Source of the DNA: Orobanche coerulescens
Taxonomy: Eukaryota > Streptophyta > Magnoliopsida > Lamiales > Orobanchaceae
Assembly (NCBI GenBank): GCA_033398695.1
Contig: CM065817.1
Location: forward strand, 63,848,001 to 63,912,000
Direction of reading: 5' to 3'
DNA: 64,000 nt
Shown here: in pieces, positions 11,920 through 23,475 of the stretch
Position numbering within the stretch: the first letter of the stretch is position 1
Layout of the letters: every line of letters starts with the position of its first letter
Notes under the pieces: generated by a model
What the model was told of the DNA's origin: nothing
Seen by the model: the letters and a program-made list of their open reading frames with translations, nothing else
Database searches by the model: none
Translations under genes and position numbers: made by a program

Positions 11920-14028
11920 TGTAACACCCCCAATCCACTCAGGGATATTACACGCCGTAGACCCTTTCCTCAAGGATCTACCAGGCTGGTAACAACAATC
12001 GAACAACTCGACAATGCCTTTAAGGCTAAAAACACTCAGTAGACCGATTTGGCCTTTCAATTAAAACATCCAACTCAAACACATTACATGCCCACGAAGG
12101 GTTCGAATACAAAATGCTCCGTCTAACGGGAAAAATCTTGCGATGAAATAAAATACAACTAAACCAATACGACATCAACGGGTCCTCGTGTGATTAGTAT
12201 CGTTCATCTTTCATCATCCTTCGTGCCGACCTTGTGCTATGCTCCAAAACCTGAATGCAAAAATAGACATCCACCCCCCGAATACTCGGGGGTTAGCAAA
12301 ACTCCACTGTTTTGCTAGTGCAAATACAAAGTGCAAATACGAGCCATATAATTCAAGTTCCACGAATAATAATAACCAGGAATCCTTAAAGATTAAAATA
12401 CCACGAAACGAATACTTCCCGAGGCAAGAATTTGAGTAAAACTTTCCAAATCCGAAAGATCACAAATAACGAGAATGGTTTGCAAAATGGTTTAAAATAC
12501 CCTCGGGAGTTTTAATAGAAAACAAATTAGGATTATCAAATCCTTCTCTTTCCAAAATCAACAGGGTCACAGCCCAAAGGTTTTATTTTCGCAAATAGAA
12601 AACCGACAACAATTCACAGGACCAGAGCCCAACATCACGTGTCCTCAACGGACATAAAATCAACGAAACGTAATCACGCACGCGCATCGCCTAGGACCGG
12701 GACGCTACCACAGACATCCCACCCGAGGCCTCGAAGGACCCTCCCGAGCTGGCTAGCGAAACAATTCACAACATATCACAACCATAAGTTATCTTGACAT
12801 CGTACTCGCAAGAACCGATTCTCGGAGCCCTCTCCAGACCTACCCGATTAGATAACCTTATGGTCAAATCATATCAAATGGCCGTACTCGCAAGTAACGC
12901 TCCGCCGGAGGCCTCACGGGTCCCTACCCGGTAAACATCAATCGAATATACCCACAAGTTATCGTGACATCGCACTCGCAAGTGACGATTCTCGGAGCCC
13001 TCTCCAGACCTACCCGAATTGATAACCTTGTGGTCGAATCATCAATGCATAGAGTTCACAACGACAAGGGTTTCACATTTGCCACAATCACAAATATGTC
13101 AAATCATGAGTTAATGCCAACAACACTTAGCAAAACACCACGTCAAACCATAACGTACCGAAAAGAAACCATATACGTCCACACGCAATACCAAGTGCAA
13201 CATCAACACCAAAAATATCCATAGAATTCACAGAGTTCACAAACCACACCATTCACAAAACACACGCGTTTTGAAAGAGGGCCTTTAACAAGGCTAATCA
13301 AATCTTTTGAAAGTTCAATTCAAACGACCACACAAACACATTTAGACGATCACCAATTACCATATCCACAAAACAAGAATCATATGGACAAGGTACTTGC
13401 CTCAAAATCGGCACGCAAGTATCTCGACGAACACGACTCAACCGGAAAGCTTCGAAACGCCCGATGTTTTCGAAAAGGAAAACGACAACGAACGGAAGGG
13501 TTCAATTTGGTTTCTTCGCAAGAAACTCGACCCTAACAACATATAATCCATAAATCAACAATCATACGAGGAAGGATAATCGTAGAACGCCTAAAAACCC
13601 CCTCTATAACATTTTACCGGACACCTTCAAGGCGTTGGTCAAGAACTCGACCAAAACAACGAATCGATACGATCCAACCATGGAATAACAAGGGAAATGA
13701 TATAATACATCTAAATAATCATCAATCCATCACAATCCTAAGTTAAAACGGATTAAACGGACGAAAACAACCAAAACACCCAAATTCCCCAAAACTAGAT
13801 TTCTAGGAAATCTGACCTGATTCGGTAGATCGGAGGATGTTATAGGACGGATGATTGATGATATGAACCTCAACACTTCATGGATTCATTGTCCAACAAC
13901 ATCTTTAGATGATTCACACACCCACAGCCGCGTACGGGAAGAAAAACAATGAGAAATGGCTGAAGAAAAACGCTGCCAGGCCTTAAATAGGCCGACTGCC
14001 GGCCGGGTTACGTACGTAACCGGCCATG
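11920..14028 (-). mobile_element. LTR F-3, first segment
   Basis: Starts TGTAACACCC like F-1 and F-2 and stays colinear with them until element G begins at 14029, inside the palindrome cluster. The candidate intron equivalent to 1104-2253 is present. The LTR resumes at 18299 after a CATG duplication. Confidence 0.86.
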
Positions 14029-15142
14029 TGTCACGCCCCGAGAGAAATGACCGACAGAGTTCTCGGACAGACCCGCACAGAGGGGTGCGAGGTTCAGCAG
14101 ATCAACGTGCACGGGGCACGTTCGGGACAGCTAGGCCGTGTGGAGCGGCACAACCGACTGAGGGACTTAGCCGAGTAGCGCGGCATGCGTGGATGTATGG
14201 CCGAGCAAGCAGGCCAACCGGGCAACAGAGTGCCCGACCGAGGGACAAGGCCATCAGGCCTGATACGGGACTACCTGGGCGGCTGGACAAGGCACGCCGG
14301 GAACCGAACGGACGAGTGCAGCGGACAGGCACACCGCTTCGGGACAATACGGGACAAGATGACGAGACGAGGCACATCCGAGGGCCGAGACTCGGACACG
14401 GGCGACGGACACCCGCGAGGGGTGCGCGCAAGGCGCTGGGCGCGCGCGCGGGCGGCGCCCGAGGGACACACGGAGCACCCTCCCCCTATAATAGGCTTAG
14501 CGGGAAAAAGCCTTGTGAGGGCAGTGGACATTGGAAAGCTGAGGAGTCCACTGTGAGGAAGTTATACTCGGAACATTCCAGAAACAGACCGGGATGGTCC
14601 AGAACATCAAAGATGAATCCGGAGGCATGTGTGGAAGGCCGGGCCGGATCGGGTCGGGTTACATGGAGATGGGCCAAGTCGGGCCGAGCGGGCCGGGTCG
14701 GGCCGAACGAGCCAGGGAGATCCGGAAACATGTGGAAGGTGCTGGAGACTCTTGAATGAGTCAAAAGACTTGTAATCTAGTAGAGCTTTCTAGACATTGT
14801 ACAAAGGTTTGTGTTGTACTTAGAATACTCTAGAATTTGTAATATTGTAGGAGGATCTAGAAGCCTCCAAATGAGGAGGTGGAGGAAGGTTCTAGTGAGA
14901 TAGGAGGTAGTATAAATAGGGATGTTGGGGCTCATTTGCAGCCATCCTTGGGAAAGCATTGTAAGACTCACATTGTAAACTCTTTGCAACTTAGTGAAAG
15001 CAATTTTCCCTCAACCCATTGCCTCTCTTTCGTTGTGCCAACTTTCATACTTAGCCAAATTTGGGGAGTTTAAGGCTGACTAGCAAGAGGGTTGCTAGGC
15101 CGCACGACGCTTAGGAGCATAGCAAACTCTAAGCCCGTGACA
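14029..15142 (+). mobile_element. 5' LTR of element G
   Basis: TGTCACGCCCC to CCCGTGACA. GC-rich first half with long accidental open frames on both strands. A clean TATAAATAGG box lies about 230 bases before the end. The 3' LTR at 17185 is colinear without gaps. Confidence 0.92.
14911..14918 (+). promoter_or_regulatory. TATA box of element G
   Basis: TATAAATA in the context GTAGTATAAATAGGGATG, about 230 bases before the LTR end. The 3' LTR has the same box at 18067. It is the only canonical TATA in the LTR and probably sets the transcript start. Confidence 0.7.
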
Positions 15143-15144
15143 AG

Positions 15145-15157
15145 TGGTATCGGAGCC
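15145..15157 (+). other. Primer-binding site of element G
   Basis: TGGTATCGGAGCC two bases after the 5' LTR matches the 3' end of initiator Met tRNA (one difference from TGGTATCAGAGCC). It fixes the plus orientation. Confidence 0.88.
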
Positions 15158-15221
15158 ATCGTTAGCCACACAAGGAGGTGTGCAAGACTGTGGGAGTCGA
15201 CGCTAGCGATCAGCAGGCATC

Positions 15222-17160
15222 ATGGCCGACGGACAGATCGAGACAGGCATCAATGTGGAGGACGGACGACTCACATAGGCTGACAAGGTCCGGGGACGTG
15301 GAGAAGTCCCAGCTGAAGGGAAAGCCAAGCGTGGCAAGAGCAAGGCGCGCGGCGTGGTGCCGCCGCAACACGAGGAGAACCCGGCACGAAGCCGACTTCT
15401 TGAGGATGAAGACATCCGAAAGATCATACTCACCTTAGCAAACCGCCTACCCGACATCGAGGACGACATGGAAGCTCTTGGGCAGCGCATCACTAACACC
15501 CAATTGAGCACAGAGGAACGCATAGGTACTCTCGAGAAAGCTGTTGGCCAACTGGAAGGGCACACGTTGGGCCAGCTCGAGACCTTCAAGAGGGAACAAC
15601 TCTCGTTGCGCAAGGAGTTAGCAACGATCGAGGATCATGTGGCAGCCAGCATCACGGAGATACGCAAGCAGTATGCCGAGTTTTGCGAGGTAAGTGCAAA
15701 ATGTTTTGAAGATTTTTGTGATAAAATCTGTCGGGCAAGCAACTCGGGCACCAACTCGAATGGTGGGCCGAGCTGGAACAACACATTTGGCGGGGCGAGG
15801 TTCGAGGGACCAAGGGTTGAGGTCCCCAAACCCAAGGAGTTCATTGGCAAGAGAGATGCCAAGTCAATCGAGGAGTTCCTGTGGCGAATGGAACTTTACT
15901 TTGATGGTCTGGGACTGAAGGACGAGAAGGCCAAAGTACGGCAGGCCGCACTATATCTTGCCGATGATGCAGCGCTGTGGTGGCGTCATCGACAGGCCGG
16001 TGTTACGAAAGGAACTTGCCAACCGATTGGGACTTGGGACGAGTTCGTGTCGGAACTCAAGGCACAATTCTATCCCGAGAACACATGCTATGAGGCAAGG
16101 AAGAAACTCCGCGAGCTCAAGCATAAGACTACCATTCGGGACTATGTTCGGGACTTTACATCAATCATGCTTCAGATTCCGGACATGACCGAGGATGATC
16201 GACTATTTTTCTTCCTGGATGGACTACCGAGTTGGGTCAGGGACGGAGTACAAAGCCGCGAGGTGAAATCTGTCAATGAGGCAATCAAAGTGGCCGAGTC
16301 CCTAGCCGAATTCGAGAAGAGGAAAGAGCCGCGAGCTGAGGGTCAAGCCAAAGGCGGGGGAGACGCCCGCACGTCAGTACAGCAACCAGCCCAACCATCA
16401 CGCGGAAGATTCGGGACAAGACCGCAATATGACGCGGACAAGCCATACAACTCGGGTGAACGCAGGGGCGCTCCCGACCAACGAGGATGCTTTATGTGCG
16501 GCGGAGCTCATCGGATGAAGGACTGTCCGAAAATGGGGAAGCTCAACGCCATGGGCGAATGTGAGGGGCCAACAATTGATCAGACAGACGTGCACCAGGT
16601 AAGCACGATCCCACAACTTAATTCTGTCGTCAGCGCAGGCAGCGAGGGACCGCGGGGAAGCAAGTTGATGTTCGTAGAAGGAACCATCAACCATCAACCC
16701 ATCAAGGCCTTGGTCGACACAGGAGCCGACTACAATTATATCACTGAGGCCGAAGCAAAAAGGTTGTAACTACTTGTACAACCATGCAAGGGCTGGATGA
16801 AATCCAACAACAGACCAGCAGTACCGGTCACAGGGGCAGCAAATGGAGTGCGAATCGTGCTCGGAGACTGGGAAGGTCGAGTGCACTTCAAAGTCACCAC
16901 GATGGACGATCGGGATCTCATTTTGGGAATGGACTTCCTGGAGAAGAACAATTTTGCCTTTTTCCCAAAAGCAAAGACACTATGGGCGAACGGTCAGAAC
17001 AAACCCATCATTATCCCCTTGACTGTGGAACAAGTCCCGTACGCAGCGATGACGACACTTCGATTTCAGAAGAAACTGACTGAAGAGGAAATGCCGATGT
17101 ACTGTCTGGGATCAATGCGGTACATCGAGGCAGCGAGTGGCAGCACGCGTCGACGGGGAC
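15222..17160 (+). pseudogene. gag-pro: Gag-protease polyprotein of element G, two in-frame stops
   Basis: The most likely start is ATG 15222 (MADGQIETG..); it is in frame with the long open stretch but cut by TAG at 15276-15278. The frame then runs open from 15279 to TAA 16767-16769, and again in the same frame beyond 16770. Domains in order: a leucine/glutamate-rich probable coiled coil, the retrotransposon gag core (FLWRMELYFDGL, ALWWRHR, FYPENTCYEARKKLRELK), a zinc knuckle CFMCGGAHRMKDC, and an aspartic protease site ALVDTGADYNYI with a later ILGMDFL motif. The second stop falls between the active site and the ILGMDFL half of the protease. Coding stops before any reverse transcriptase. Gag packages RNA in cytoplasmic particles. 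Both stops could be single transitions or consensus errors. Confidence 0.88.
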
Positions 17161-17170
17161 GTCGACGGAA

Positions 17171-17184
17171 CAGGCGGGGGAGAG
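17171..17184 (+). other. Polypurine tract of element G
   Basis: CAGGCGGGGGAGAG directly precedes the 3' LTR start TGTCACG. Confidence 0.85.
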
Positions 17185-18298
17185 TGTCACGCCCCGAGAG
17201 AAATGACCGACAGAGTGCTCGGACAGACCCGCACAGAGGGGTGCGAGGTTCAGCAGATCAACGTGCACGGGGCACGTTCGGGACAGCTAGGCCGTGTGGA
17301 GCGGCACAACCGACTGAGGGACTTAGCCGAGTAGCGCGGCATGCGTGGATGTATGGCCGAGCAAGCAGGCCAACCGGGCAACAGAGTGCCCGACCGAGGG
17401 ACAAGGCCATCAGGCCTGATGCGGGACTACCTAGGCGGCTGGACAAGGCACGCCGGGAACCGAACGGACGAGTGCAGCGGACAGGCACACCGCTTTGGGA
17501 CAATGCGGGACAAGACGACGAGACGAGGCACATCCGAGGGCCGAGACTCGGACACGGGCGACGGACACCCGCGAGGGGTGCGCGCAAGGCGCTGGGCGCG
17601 CGCGCGGGTGGCGCGCGAGGGACACACGGAGCACCCTCCCCCGATAATAGGCTTAGCGGGAAAAAGCCTTGTGAGGGCAGTGGACATTGGAAAGCTGAGG
17701 AGTCCACTGTGAGGAAGTTATACTCGGAACATTCCAGAAACGGACCGGGATGGTCCAGAACATCAAAGATGAATCCGGAGGCATGTGTGGAAGGCCGGGC
17801 CGGATCGGGTCGGGTTACATGGAGACGGGCCAAGTCGGTCCGAGCAGGCCGGGTCGGGCCGAACGAGCCAGGGAGATCCAGAAACATGTGGAAGGTGCTG
17901 GAGACTCTTGAATGAGTCAAAAGACTTGTAATATAGTAGAGCTTTCTAGACATTGTACAAAGGTTTGTGTTGTACTTAGAATACTCTAGAATTTGTAATA
18001 TTGTAGGAGGATCTAGAAGCCTCCAAATGAGGAGGTGGAGGAAGGTTCTAGTGAGATAGGAGGTAGTATAAATAGGGATGTTGGGGCTCATTTGCAGGCA
18101 TCCTTGGGAAAGCATTGTAAGACTCACATTGTAAACTCTTTGCAACTTACTGAAAGCAATTTTCCCTCAACCCATTGCCTCTCTTTCGTTGTGCCAACTT
18201 TCATACTTAGCCAAATTCGGGGAGTTTAAGGCTGACTAGCAAGAGGGTTGCTAGGCTGCACGACGCTTAGGAGCATAGCAAACTCTAAGCCCGTGACA
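17185..18298 (+). mobile_element. 3' LTR of element G
   Basis: Same length as the 5' LTR (1114 bases) with about 19 substitutions and no gaps by eye. Ends CCCGTGACA and is followed by CATGG, where the left flank ends CCATG, giving a 4-bp CATG duplication. Confidence 0.92.
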
Positions 18299-18440
18299 CA
18301 TGGCTTACGTACGTAACCGGCCATGGCCGAACTCACTGCCTGGAAATGCCGGAAGCGTTACGTACGTTACCGGCCAGGGCCTTACGTACGTAACCGGCCT
18401 TACGTACGTAACTGCCGATCACTACCGCACGTTACTCGGC
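18299..18440. repeat. Best-preserved palindrome cluster of LTR F
   Basis: Contains TTACGTACGTAACCGGCC three to four times, with CGTACG, CCGG and GGCC centres. The copies at 2836, 8420 and 19190-19360 are variants lacking bases at these centres. Confidence 0.75.
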
Positions 18441-18690
18441 CAGGGCTGGCCTGGCCCGAGCATGCCCGGCCATGACTCGGCCGGGACCAACTCCGACGGC
18501 CCGAACGACCCCGAAACCCGAACCTGAGTACGAATCGAAGATACGGTTACGAAGTACTCGCAAATACGAATCCGAGCACTAATAGAACTCACGATTCCGA
18601 CTACCCGAAGGCTCGAAATTCGACAACGGAAAGTAATTACCCCAAACTTTGGGAAATTACGAAAATGGCCCAAAACGCCCGAAAATCACG

Positions 18691-19608
18691 ACAACGAACG
18701 GAAGGGTTCAATTTGGTTTCTTCACAAGAAACTCGACCCTAACAACATATAATCCATAAATCAACAATCATACGAGGAAGGATAATCGTAGAACGCTCGA
18801 AAACCCCCTCTATAACATTTTACCGGACACCTTCAAGGCGTCGGTCAAGAACTCGACCAAAACAACGAATCGATACGATCCAACCATGGAATAACAAGGG
18901 AAATGATATAATACATCTAAATAATCATCAATCCATCACAATCCTAAGTTAAAACGGATTAAACGGACGAAAACAACCAAAACACCCAAATTCCCCAAAA
19001 CTAGATTTCTAGGAAATCGACTCGGTCAGTAGATCGGAGGATGTTATAGGACGGATGATTGATGATATGAACCTCAACACTTCATGGATTCATTGTCCAA
19101 CAACATCTATAGATGATTCACACACCTGACAGCGCACGGGAAGAAAAAGAATGAGAAATGGTCAAGAAAACGCGCTGTGCCTTAAATAAAGCCGATTGCC
19201 GGCCGTTACCTACGTGACGGCCATGGCTTACGTACGTAATCGCCATGGCCGAACTCACTCACTGAAATGCCGGAAGCGTTACGTATATTACACGGCCAGT
19301 GGCCTTGCGACGTAATCGGCCTTACGACGTAATCGCCGATCACTACCGCACGTTACTCGGCGGGGCCGCTGGCCCGAGCATGCCCGGCCATGACTCGGCC
19401 GGGACCAACTCCGACGGCCCGAACGACCCCGAAACCCGAACCTGAGTACGAATCGAAGATACGGTTACGAAGTACTCGCAAATACGAATCCGAGCACTAA
19501 TAGAACTCACGATTCCGACTACCCGAAGGCTCGAAATTCGACAACGGAAAGTAATTACCCCAAACTTTGGGAAATTACGAAAATGGACCAAAACGCCCGA
19601 AAATCACG
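18691..19608 (-). repeat. Second copy of a ~0.92-kb duplication inside LTR F-3
   Basis: Repeats 13485-14028 plus 18303-18690. The junction reads AAAATCACG|ACAACGAACGG and shares only a few bases (ACGAC) between the joined ends, as in slippage or unequal exchange at microhomology. Confidence 0.8.
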
Positions 19609-19901
19609 ATACGTGATCGAAACACCAAGCCAAAGCTCGCAACATGAATATTAACATTAAATGAACTTACGAGAAAGTCGAAACAACAGTTTCGGACGAG
19701 ATTCGCAAGAATCGAACTCAAGTGCGGAAAAACCGCTAAAAAGCACGGAACTCAACAAAACGACACCGAAACGAACTCGGATGACAAAAAGTGCAGAATT
19801 AATCATTCTCAGAATGACGAAACGGTCATGAGCGAGTCGTCAAAGCGGACTTCCGCCGAAAAAAAAAGAAATTACCGGAAATCGAAATCACGGGTATTAC
19901 A

Positions 19902-19906
19902 TGCGA
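19902..19906 (+). repeat. Target-site duplication TGCGA (right)
   Basis: Matches 765-769 and abuts the last base of LTR F-3. Confidence 0.9.
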
Positions 19907-20542
19907 GAGAGAGAGTTTGAGGGAGGAGTTTTCTCACATCTATAACTTGTGTGTTCGGGATTTACCACTTTCACTCGGTTGGGAAGCCCGGATAGTCGAT
20001 CTAACGCGTATTCCTTGGATCATAGAGCTTGGATATTCAAGAGGTAATTTCTTCGACATCTTGACTTCTCGATTTTGTGTGGGTATTGACGTTTTGGATG
20101 ATAAAATCATGGTGTATGAAGTGATATATGCGTGATTATGGACATGTTTGAGTATTCATCAGATTATTGAAAGATTATTCAAGAACACTTTGAATTTTGT
20201 GTTGGATTTTGGGGGTTTTCGTAGATTCATCCGTTTTATCCGATTGAAGCTTGAGAATCTTGAGATTTTGATATATCTATACCGTATGAGTGTTTTCTTA
20301 CGATTTTACGGGTTGGATTGTGCCGTTTTCGGACTTGTGGGAGTTTGGGCGATTTCCCAACCTTTAGTTGTTCACCCGTATATTTTCTTGAATCGTAGAC
20401 GAGTTTCGGGAGTCTCTTCGTGTAATTTGAGTATGGATAATTAATTGTCATATTCCTGGCGAATCGTTTAGGTGCCGGAAGCGCGTTCTTGGACCTACCA
20501 AACTCATACCTTTCCTCCGTTCGATTTCTCGATGTCTCAAAG

Positions 20543-20991
20543 GCAAGTATACATTTATGATTGTACGTTCTCGACTTTGAAAGTAGGAAATATTGATGGC
20601 ATATTATGAACGAACTGTTTTTACGGCATTCATAGATATATTGATGGCATATTATGAATGAACCGTTTTTACGCCATTCATGTATGTATTGTTGGCATGT
20701 AATGAACGAACCGTTTTTACGGCATTCCTACATGTATCGGCGTATGAGGTGAACGAACCGTTTTTACGGCATTCACATACGTATCGGCGTATGAGGTGAA
20801 CGAACCGTTTTTACGGCATTCACATACGTCTTATGAGATTTTAGTTATTCCGGAATACTAGTCTTGAATTGATGAATTGACGGTTACATTTACTTTACTG
20901 TCGAGGAGTATTGTGTTTCATATTGATATACTTGCACTAGCTATTCGACGGCTAACCCCTTTATGGGGGAAATACGTTTCATGTATTTCAG
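20543..20991 (+). other. Candidate GC-AG intron inside LTR-B copy 1
   Basis: Donor CAAAG|GCAAGTATAC at 20543 and acceptor CATGTATTTCAG|GTTCC at 20991 (449 bases). CTAACCCCTTTATGGGGGA, a short hairpin, sits 20 bases before the acceptor. Copy 2 has the identical interval at 35777-36225. Splicing not demonstrated. Confidence 0.5.
20593..20830. repeat. Five tandem ~48-bp repeats in LTR-B
   Basis: Units start at 20593, 20641, 20689, 20737 and 20784, each carrying GAACGAACCGTTTTTACGGC or a one-base variant. The core CCGTTTTTACGG is itself an inverted repeat. Copy 2 keeps five units (35827-36064); copy 3 has about three (41738-41880). The array lies inside the candidate intron. Confidence 0.88.
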
Positions 20992-21568
20992 GTTCCAGGA
21001 GGTCGGACAGGCAGGTATCGGGTCGGCATGAAAATGGTGGGCAAGTGTGATACTGTGTCTTTCTTCCAGTGGTGTTATGAGTTTTCCGTTCAGTGTTGTT
21101 GTACTGGATTGGTTATTGAATACTCGAGTATTGTTTTCCATTTTCTTTGATTCCCGGCCTGTGTTTGCCGAAGTATTGATTCGTATTGTGATGTTTGTGA
21201 AAACATTGGTTCTGTTTTTGAATACCATTGTAATGTTTTCATTCTATTGTGTGTAGACTGTAACACCTCGAGATATTCGGAATAATTACAGCGCCGTAAA
21301 CCCTTTAGATAAGGATTTACAAGGCTAAATTTAAAAGAAGTGTAAAAATAATCCAATCGAACAACTGAAGTTCAAATACAGATTTGATTCAACCGATCAA
21401 ATGAGTTAACTTATACAACCATATCGAAATGACCATATTAAATACGACGTATTTCAGTACTAAACGAACCAAGAAGACAAATCACAATAACAATAACATC
21501 AACCACATCATCGAGCCATTTCATCGTCCTCCGTTTGCATCGTGGTTGCCTCCCCGCTCCTCGGCTAC

Positions 21569-22106
21569 CTGAACATCAAAACAATGTCCACCCCCGAAGG
21601 TGTTAGCAAAACAATGCTAGTACAAGTATCATCATACAATAAATCATCAATGCATCATAAAACATGCAGAACGGACTTCCGCCACCGGAATCCAACGATG
21701 CGAATCCTCACGATTCCATCAACACAATACAGGGTAATCCAGCGATCCAGCGCCCTTGGTATAGATCCCCATGATGATCCCGTCGGACCAACGCATGGTG
21801 GAAAACCCGTACAACGATCCAGCGCCCTCAGCATAGATCCCCATGATGATCCCATCGGACCAACGCATGGTGGACATTCGATCCAGCGCCCTCAGCATAG
21901 ATCCTCATGATCCCCTCGGATCATTTATACCATAAATCAATCAACTATGCATACACATATGCATTTCAATATGTTCATCAATACGAACAAATAACAACGA
22001 ATATCACGAGAATTTCCAGAAATACATCTCATATTCAACAATATGAACAAAACCACAAGCATGATCAAAGTTTCAATATAAATTGAACTCGACATATGAT
22101 ACTTGC
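21569..22106 (-). other. Candidate GC-AG intron inside LTR A-1
   Basis: Minus strand: donor TCGAG|GCAAGTATC at 22106 and acceptor TTTTGATGTTCAG|GTAGCC at 21569, 538 bases. AACACCTTCGGGGGT precedes the acceptor. A-2 has the same interval at 28713-29250. Same donor word as LTRs B, E and F. Confidence 0.5.
21744..21925. repeat. Three tandem 64-72-bp repeats in LTR A-1
   Basis: Units beginning GATCCAGCGCCC at 21744, 21816 and 21880, each with CATAGATCC or TATAGATCC; the first two include GTCGGACCAACGCATGGTGG or a close variant. Present in A-2 at 28888-29070. Confidence 0.85.
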
Positions 22107-22285
22107 CTCGAAAATGGCAAGGACGAAACACTTCAATGGTCTCGACACACTCGAAGACCGCCTCCTTCGATCAACGTAACAAGCTCGAACCTTAACAAAA
22201 GGAATGATATACAAATCATCTCAAGTCGAATGATGGCCTAACAATTCGGTCTACGGCCGAAAAACTCAAAATAAACAATGCTCGA

Positions 22286-22485
22286 TCATGAGCGTGCGCT
22301 ACGTACTCTACGTAACGTGCGCTAAGCTGGCCTGTTAGCGTACGCTATTGTGTAAGACTAGCGTGCGCTAGCTACGAACTGACAGTTTGAATCGGCTGAT
22401 ACATAACGTACGCTACGTACGTATTGTGCGTTAACTGAACCCCGATAGCGCACGTTAACTCACATATGTTAGCGTGCGCTAATCT
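22286..22485. repeat. TAGCG-CGCTA palindrome cluster 1 in LTR A-1
   Basis: About eight near-palindromes such as TAGCGTGCGCTA, TAGCGTACGCTA and ATAGCGCACGTTA, in both orientations of the central dinucleotide. Copy in A-2 at about 29437-29630. Confidence 0.8.
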
Positions 22486-23176
22486 TGCATGGCAGAATAC
22501 TGCTAACGGAAAAACTGGGTTGAAAGGTGGTGAATTTCATGAACTCTATGGTGATAATACAAATTACCCTCGGGCATATCATGCTAATAAGGTTTTTGGA
22601 AGTTCTATGATTATGAGATACAAATATACGGATAATTATCTCAACATCATAACTCATCCAAGACCTTCAAGAAATATTCTAAGTTCCGATTATTCCAAGT
22701 TCCAAAACATATGATTCCTTATGTAAAACATACGAACTAGGTAATCTTCATATACTGGTCGATTGGTTTTGAAGATACATAACATGCTCAGGAATCCACA
22801 TACTAAAAGGTTCAATGGATCATACGATGAATAAGTGTCGAAACGTCGAAAATATCCTTCTAACACAATACGTACGACTAATAACGAATCTAACTGAATA
22901 GATGAACATGATCAACATCCTTTATAACACAACTAGTATTGGTGAAGAATCACCTACCTCAAGGTAGTGAAAAACACGGAGGAAATTGAAGCAATCCAAC
23001 ACCGAAAGCTTGAACACCAATCTCCAATGATATACGATCTTCAATCACGAACCAGGATGTTGATATGAAGTGTTTAGGATGAAGGAAGTTATGTTCTAAG
23101 TGTAAGAATTCGGGTAAAGGGAGAAGAAAGAACTGAAATCACGAATAGGATGCTGTCCTATTGATAAGAAATGGCT

Positions 23177-23475
23177 ATTAGAGCGCGCTAGACCCTGCTC
23201 GTAGCGTGCGCTAACGGCTCACTGACTTAACTGTACTCAGCACTTAGCGTGCGCTACGCATATACCTGTAGCGTGCGCTAAGGCGTTGACTCGGCTTTTT
23301 CCGAAAGCCGTCCAGGTACATCCCGATACGATCCGACAGGGGTCCCCCGGCCAGATCTCACCTACCGCACGTCTCAATCAAAATGACCACGCATAGCGTG
23401 CGCTAATGACCCTCAGTAGCGTGCGCTATGAATCCACGTTAGCGCACGCTAAACATAGCCGATAGCGTGCGCTAC
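23177..23475. repeat. TAGCG-CGCTA palindrome cluster 2 in LTR A-1
   Basis: About eight further copies (TAGCGTGCGCTA, TTAGCGCACGCTAA), lying just upstream of the TATA region on the minus strand. A-2 copy at about 30325-30625. Confidence 0.8.

Larger units (their letters stand above)
14029..18298 (+). mobile_element. Complete gag-pro LTR element G (TR-GAG type, Galadriel-like)
   Basis: Two 1114-bp LTRs (TGTCACGCCCC..CCCGTGACA) enclose 2042 bases with primer site, a gag-protease frame and a polypurine tract. It is flanked by CATG on both sides. There is no reverse transcriptase, RNase H or integrase, so it is a gag-bearing non-autonomous element. By eye the LTRs differ at about 19 positions (roughly 1.7%), mostly transitions, suggesting a fairly recent insertion. 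Clade assignment rests on the gag style and is moderate. Confidence 0.9.
770..19901 (-). mobile_element. Family F tandem: LTR-internal-LTR-internal-LTR
   Basis: Three copies of a 2.77-kb LTR (starting TGTAACACCCCCAAT at 770, 6349 and 11920) alternate with two 2.8-kb internal regions. The period is about 5.58 kb. Polypurine tracts and primer sites place all units on the minus strand. The whole block is flanked by TGCGA. No gag or pol is recognisable in either internal region, so this is a large non-autonomous (LARD-like) derivative. The primer site and polypurine boundary resemble the Tekay-type elements nearby. LTR 3 is enlarged by a 0.9-kb duplication and by element G. Confidence 0.88.
18299..19901 (-). 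mobile_element. LTR F-3, second segment with internal duplication
   Basis: Resumes the F LTR after G (CATGGCTTACG). At 18690 it jumps back to an upstream LTR position (ACAACGAACGGAAGGG, equivalent to 2338 in F-1) and repeats about 0.92 kb before reaching the LTR end GGGTATTACA at 19901. The right target duplication TGCGA follows. The duplicated second pass lacks G. Confidence 0.85.
19907..21258 (+). mobile_element. LTR-B copy 1, second segment
   Basis: Continues LTR-B from GAGAGAGAGTTTGAGGG and is colinear with 35140-36492 of copy 2. It contains the candidate intron and the 48-bp repeats. It is interrupted after GTGTAGAC by element A at 21259; copy 2 continues there with CTTCTCGGTC. The last ~100 bases of copy 1 are not found after element A. 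Confidence 0.87.

Noticed and set aside
13956..14759. 267-codon plus-strand frame and its 372-codon twin at 16797-17915
   Set aside because: They read through the GC-rich LTR of G; composition-driven Arg/Pro/Gly-rich translation with no family resemblance. Only the part of the second before 17160 is real (protease).
17258..18145. 295-codon minus-strand frame
   Set aside because: Antisense to the G 3' LTR; the same region in the 5' LTR is broken into several frames, so it is not conserved.
22286..23475. Regular short palindromes as a CRISPR-like array
   Set aside because: Spacing is irregular, repeats are only about 12 bases, the setting is a plant LTR, and no associated genes exist.
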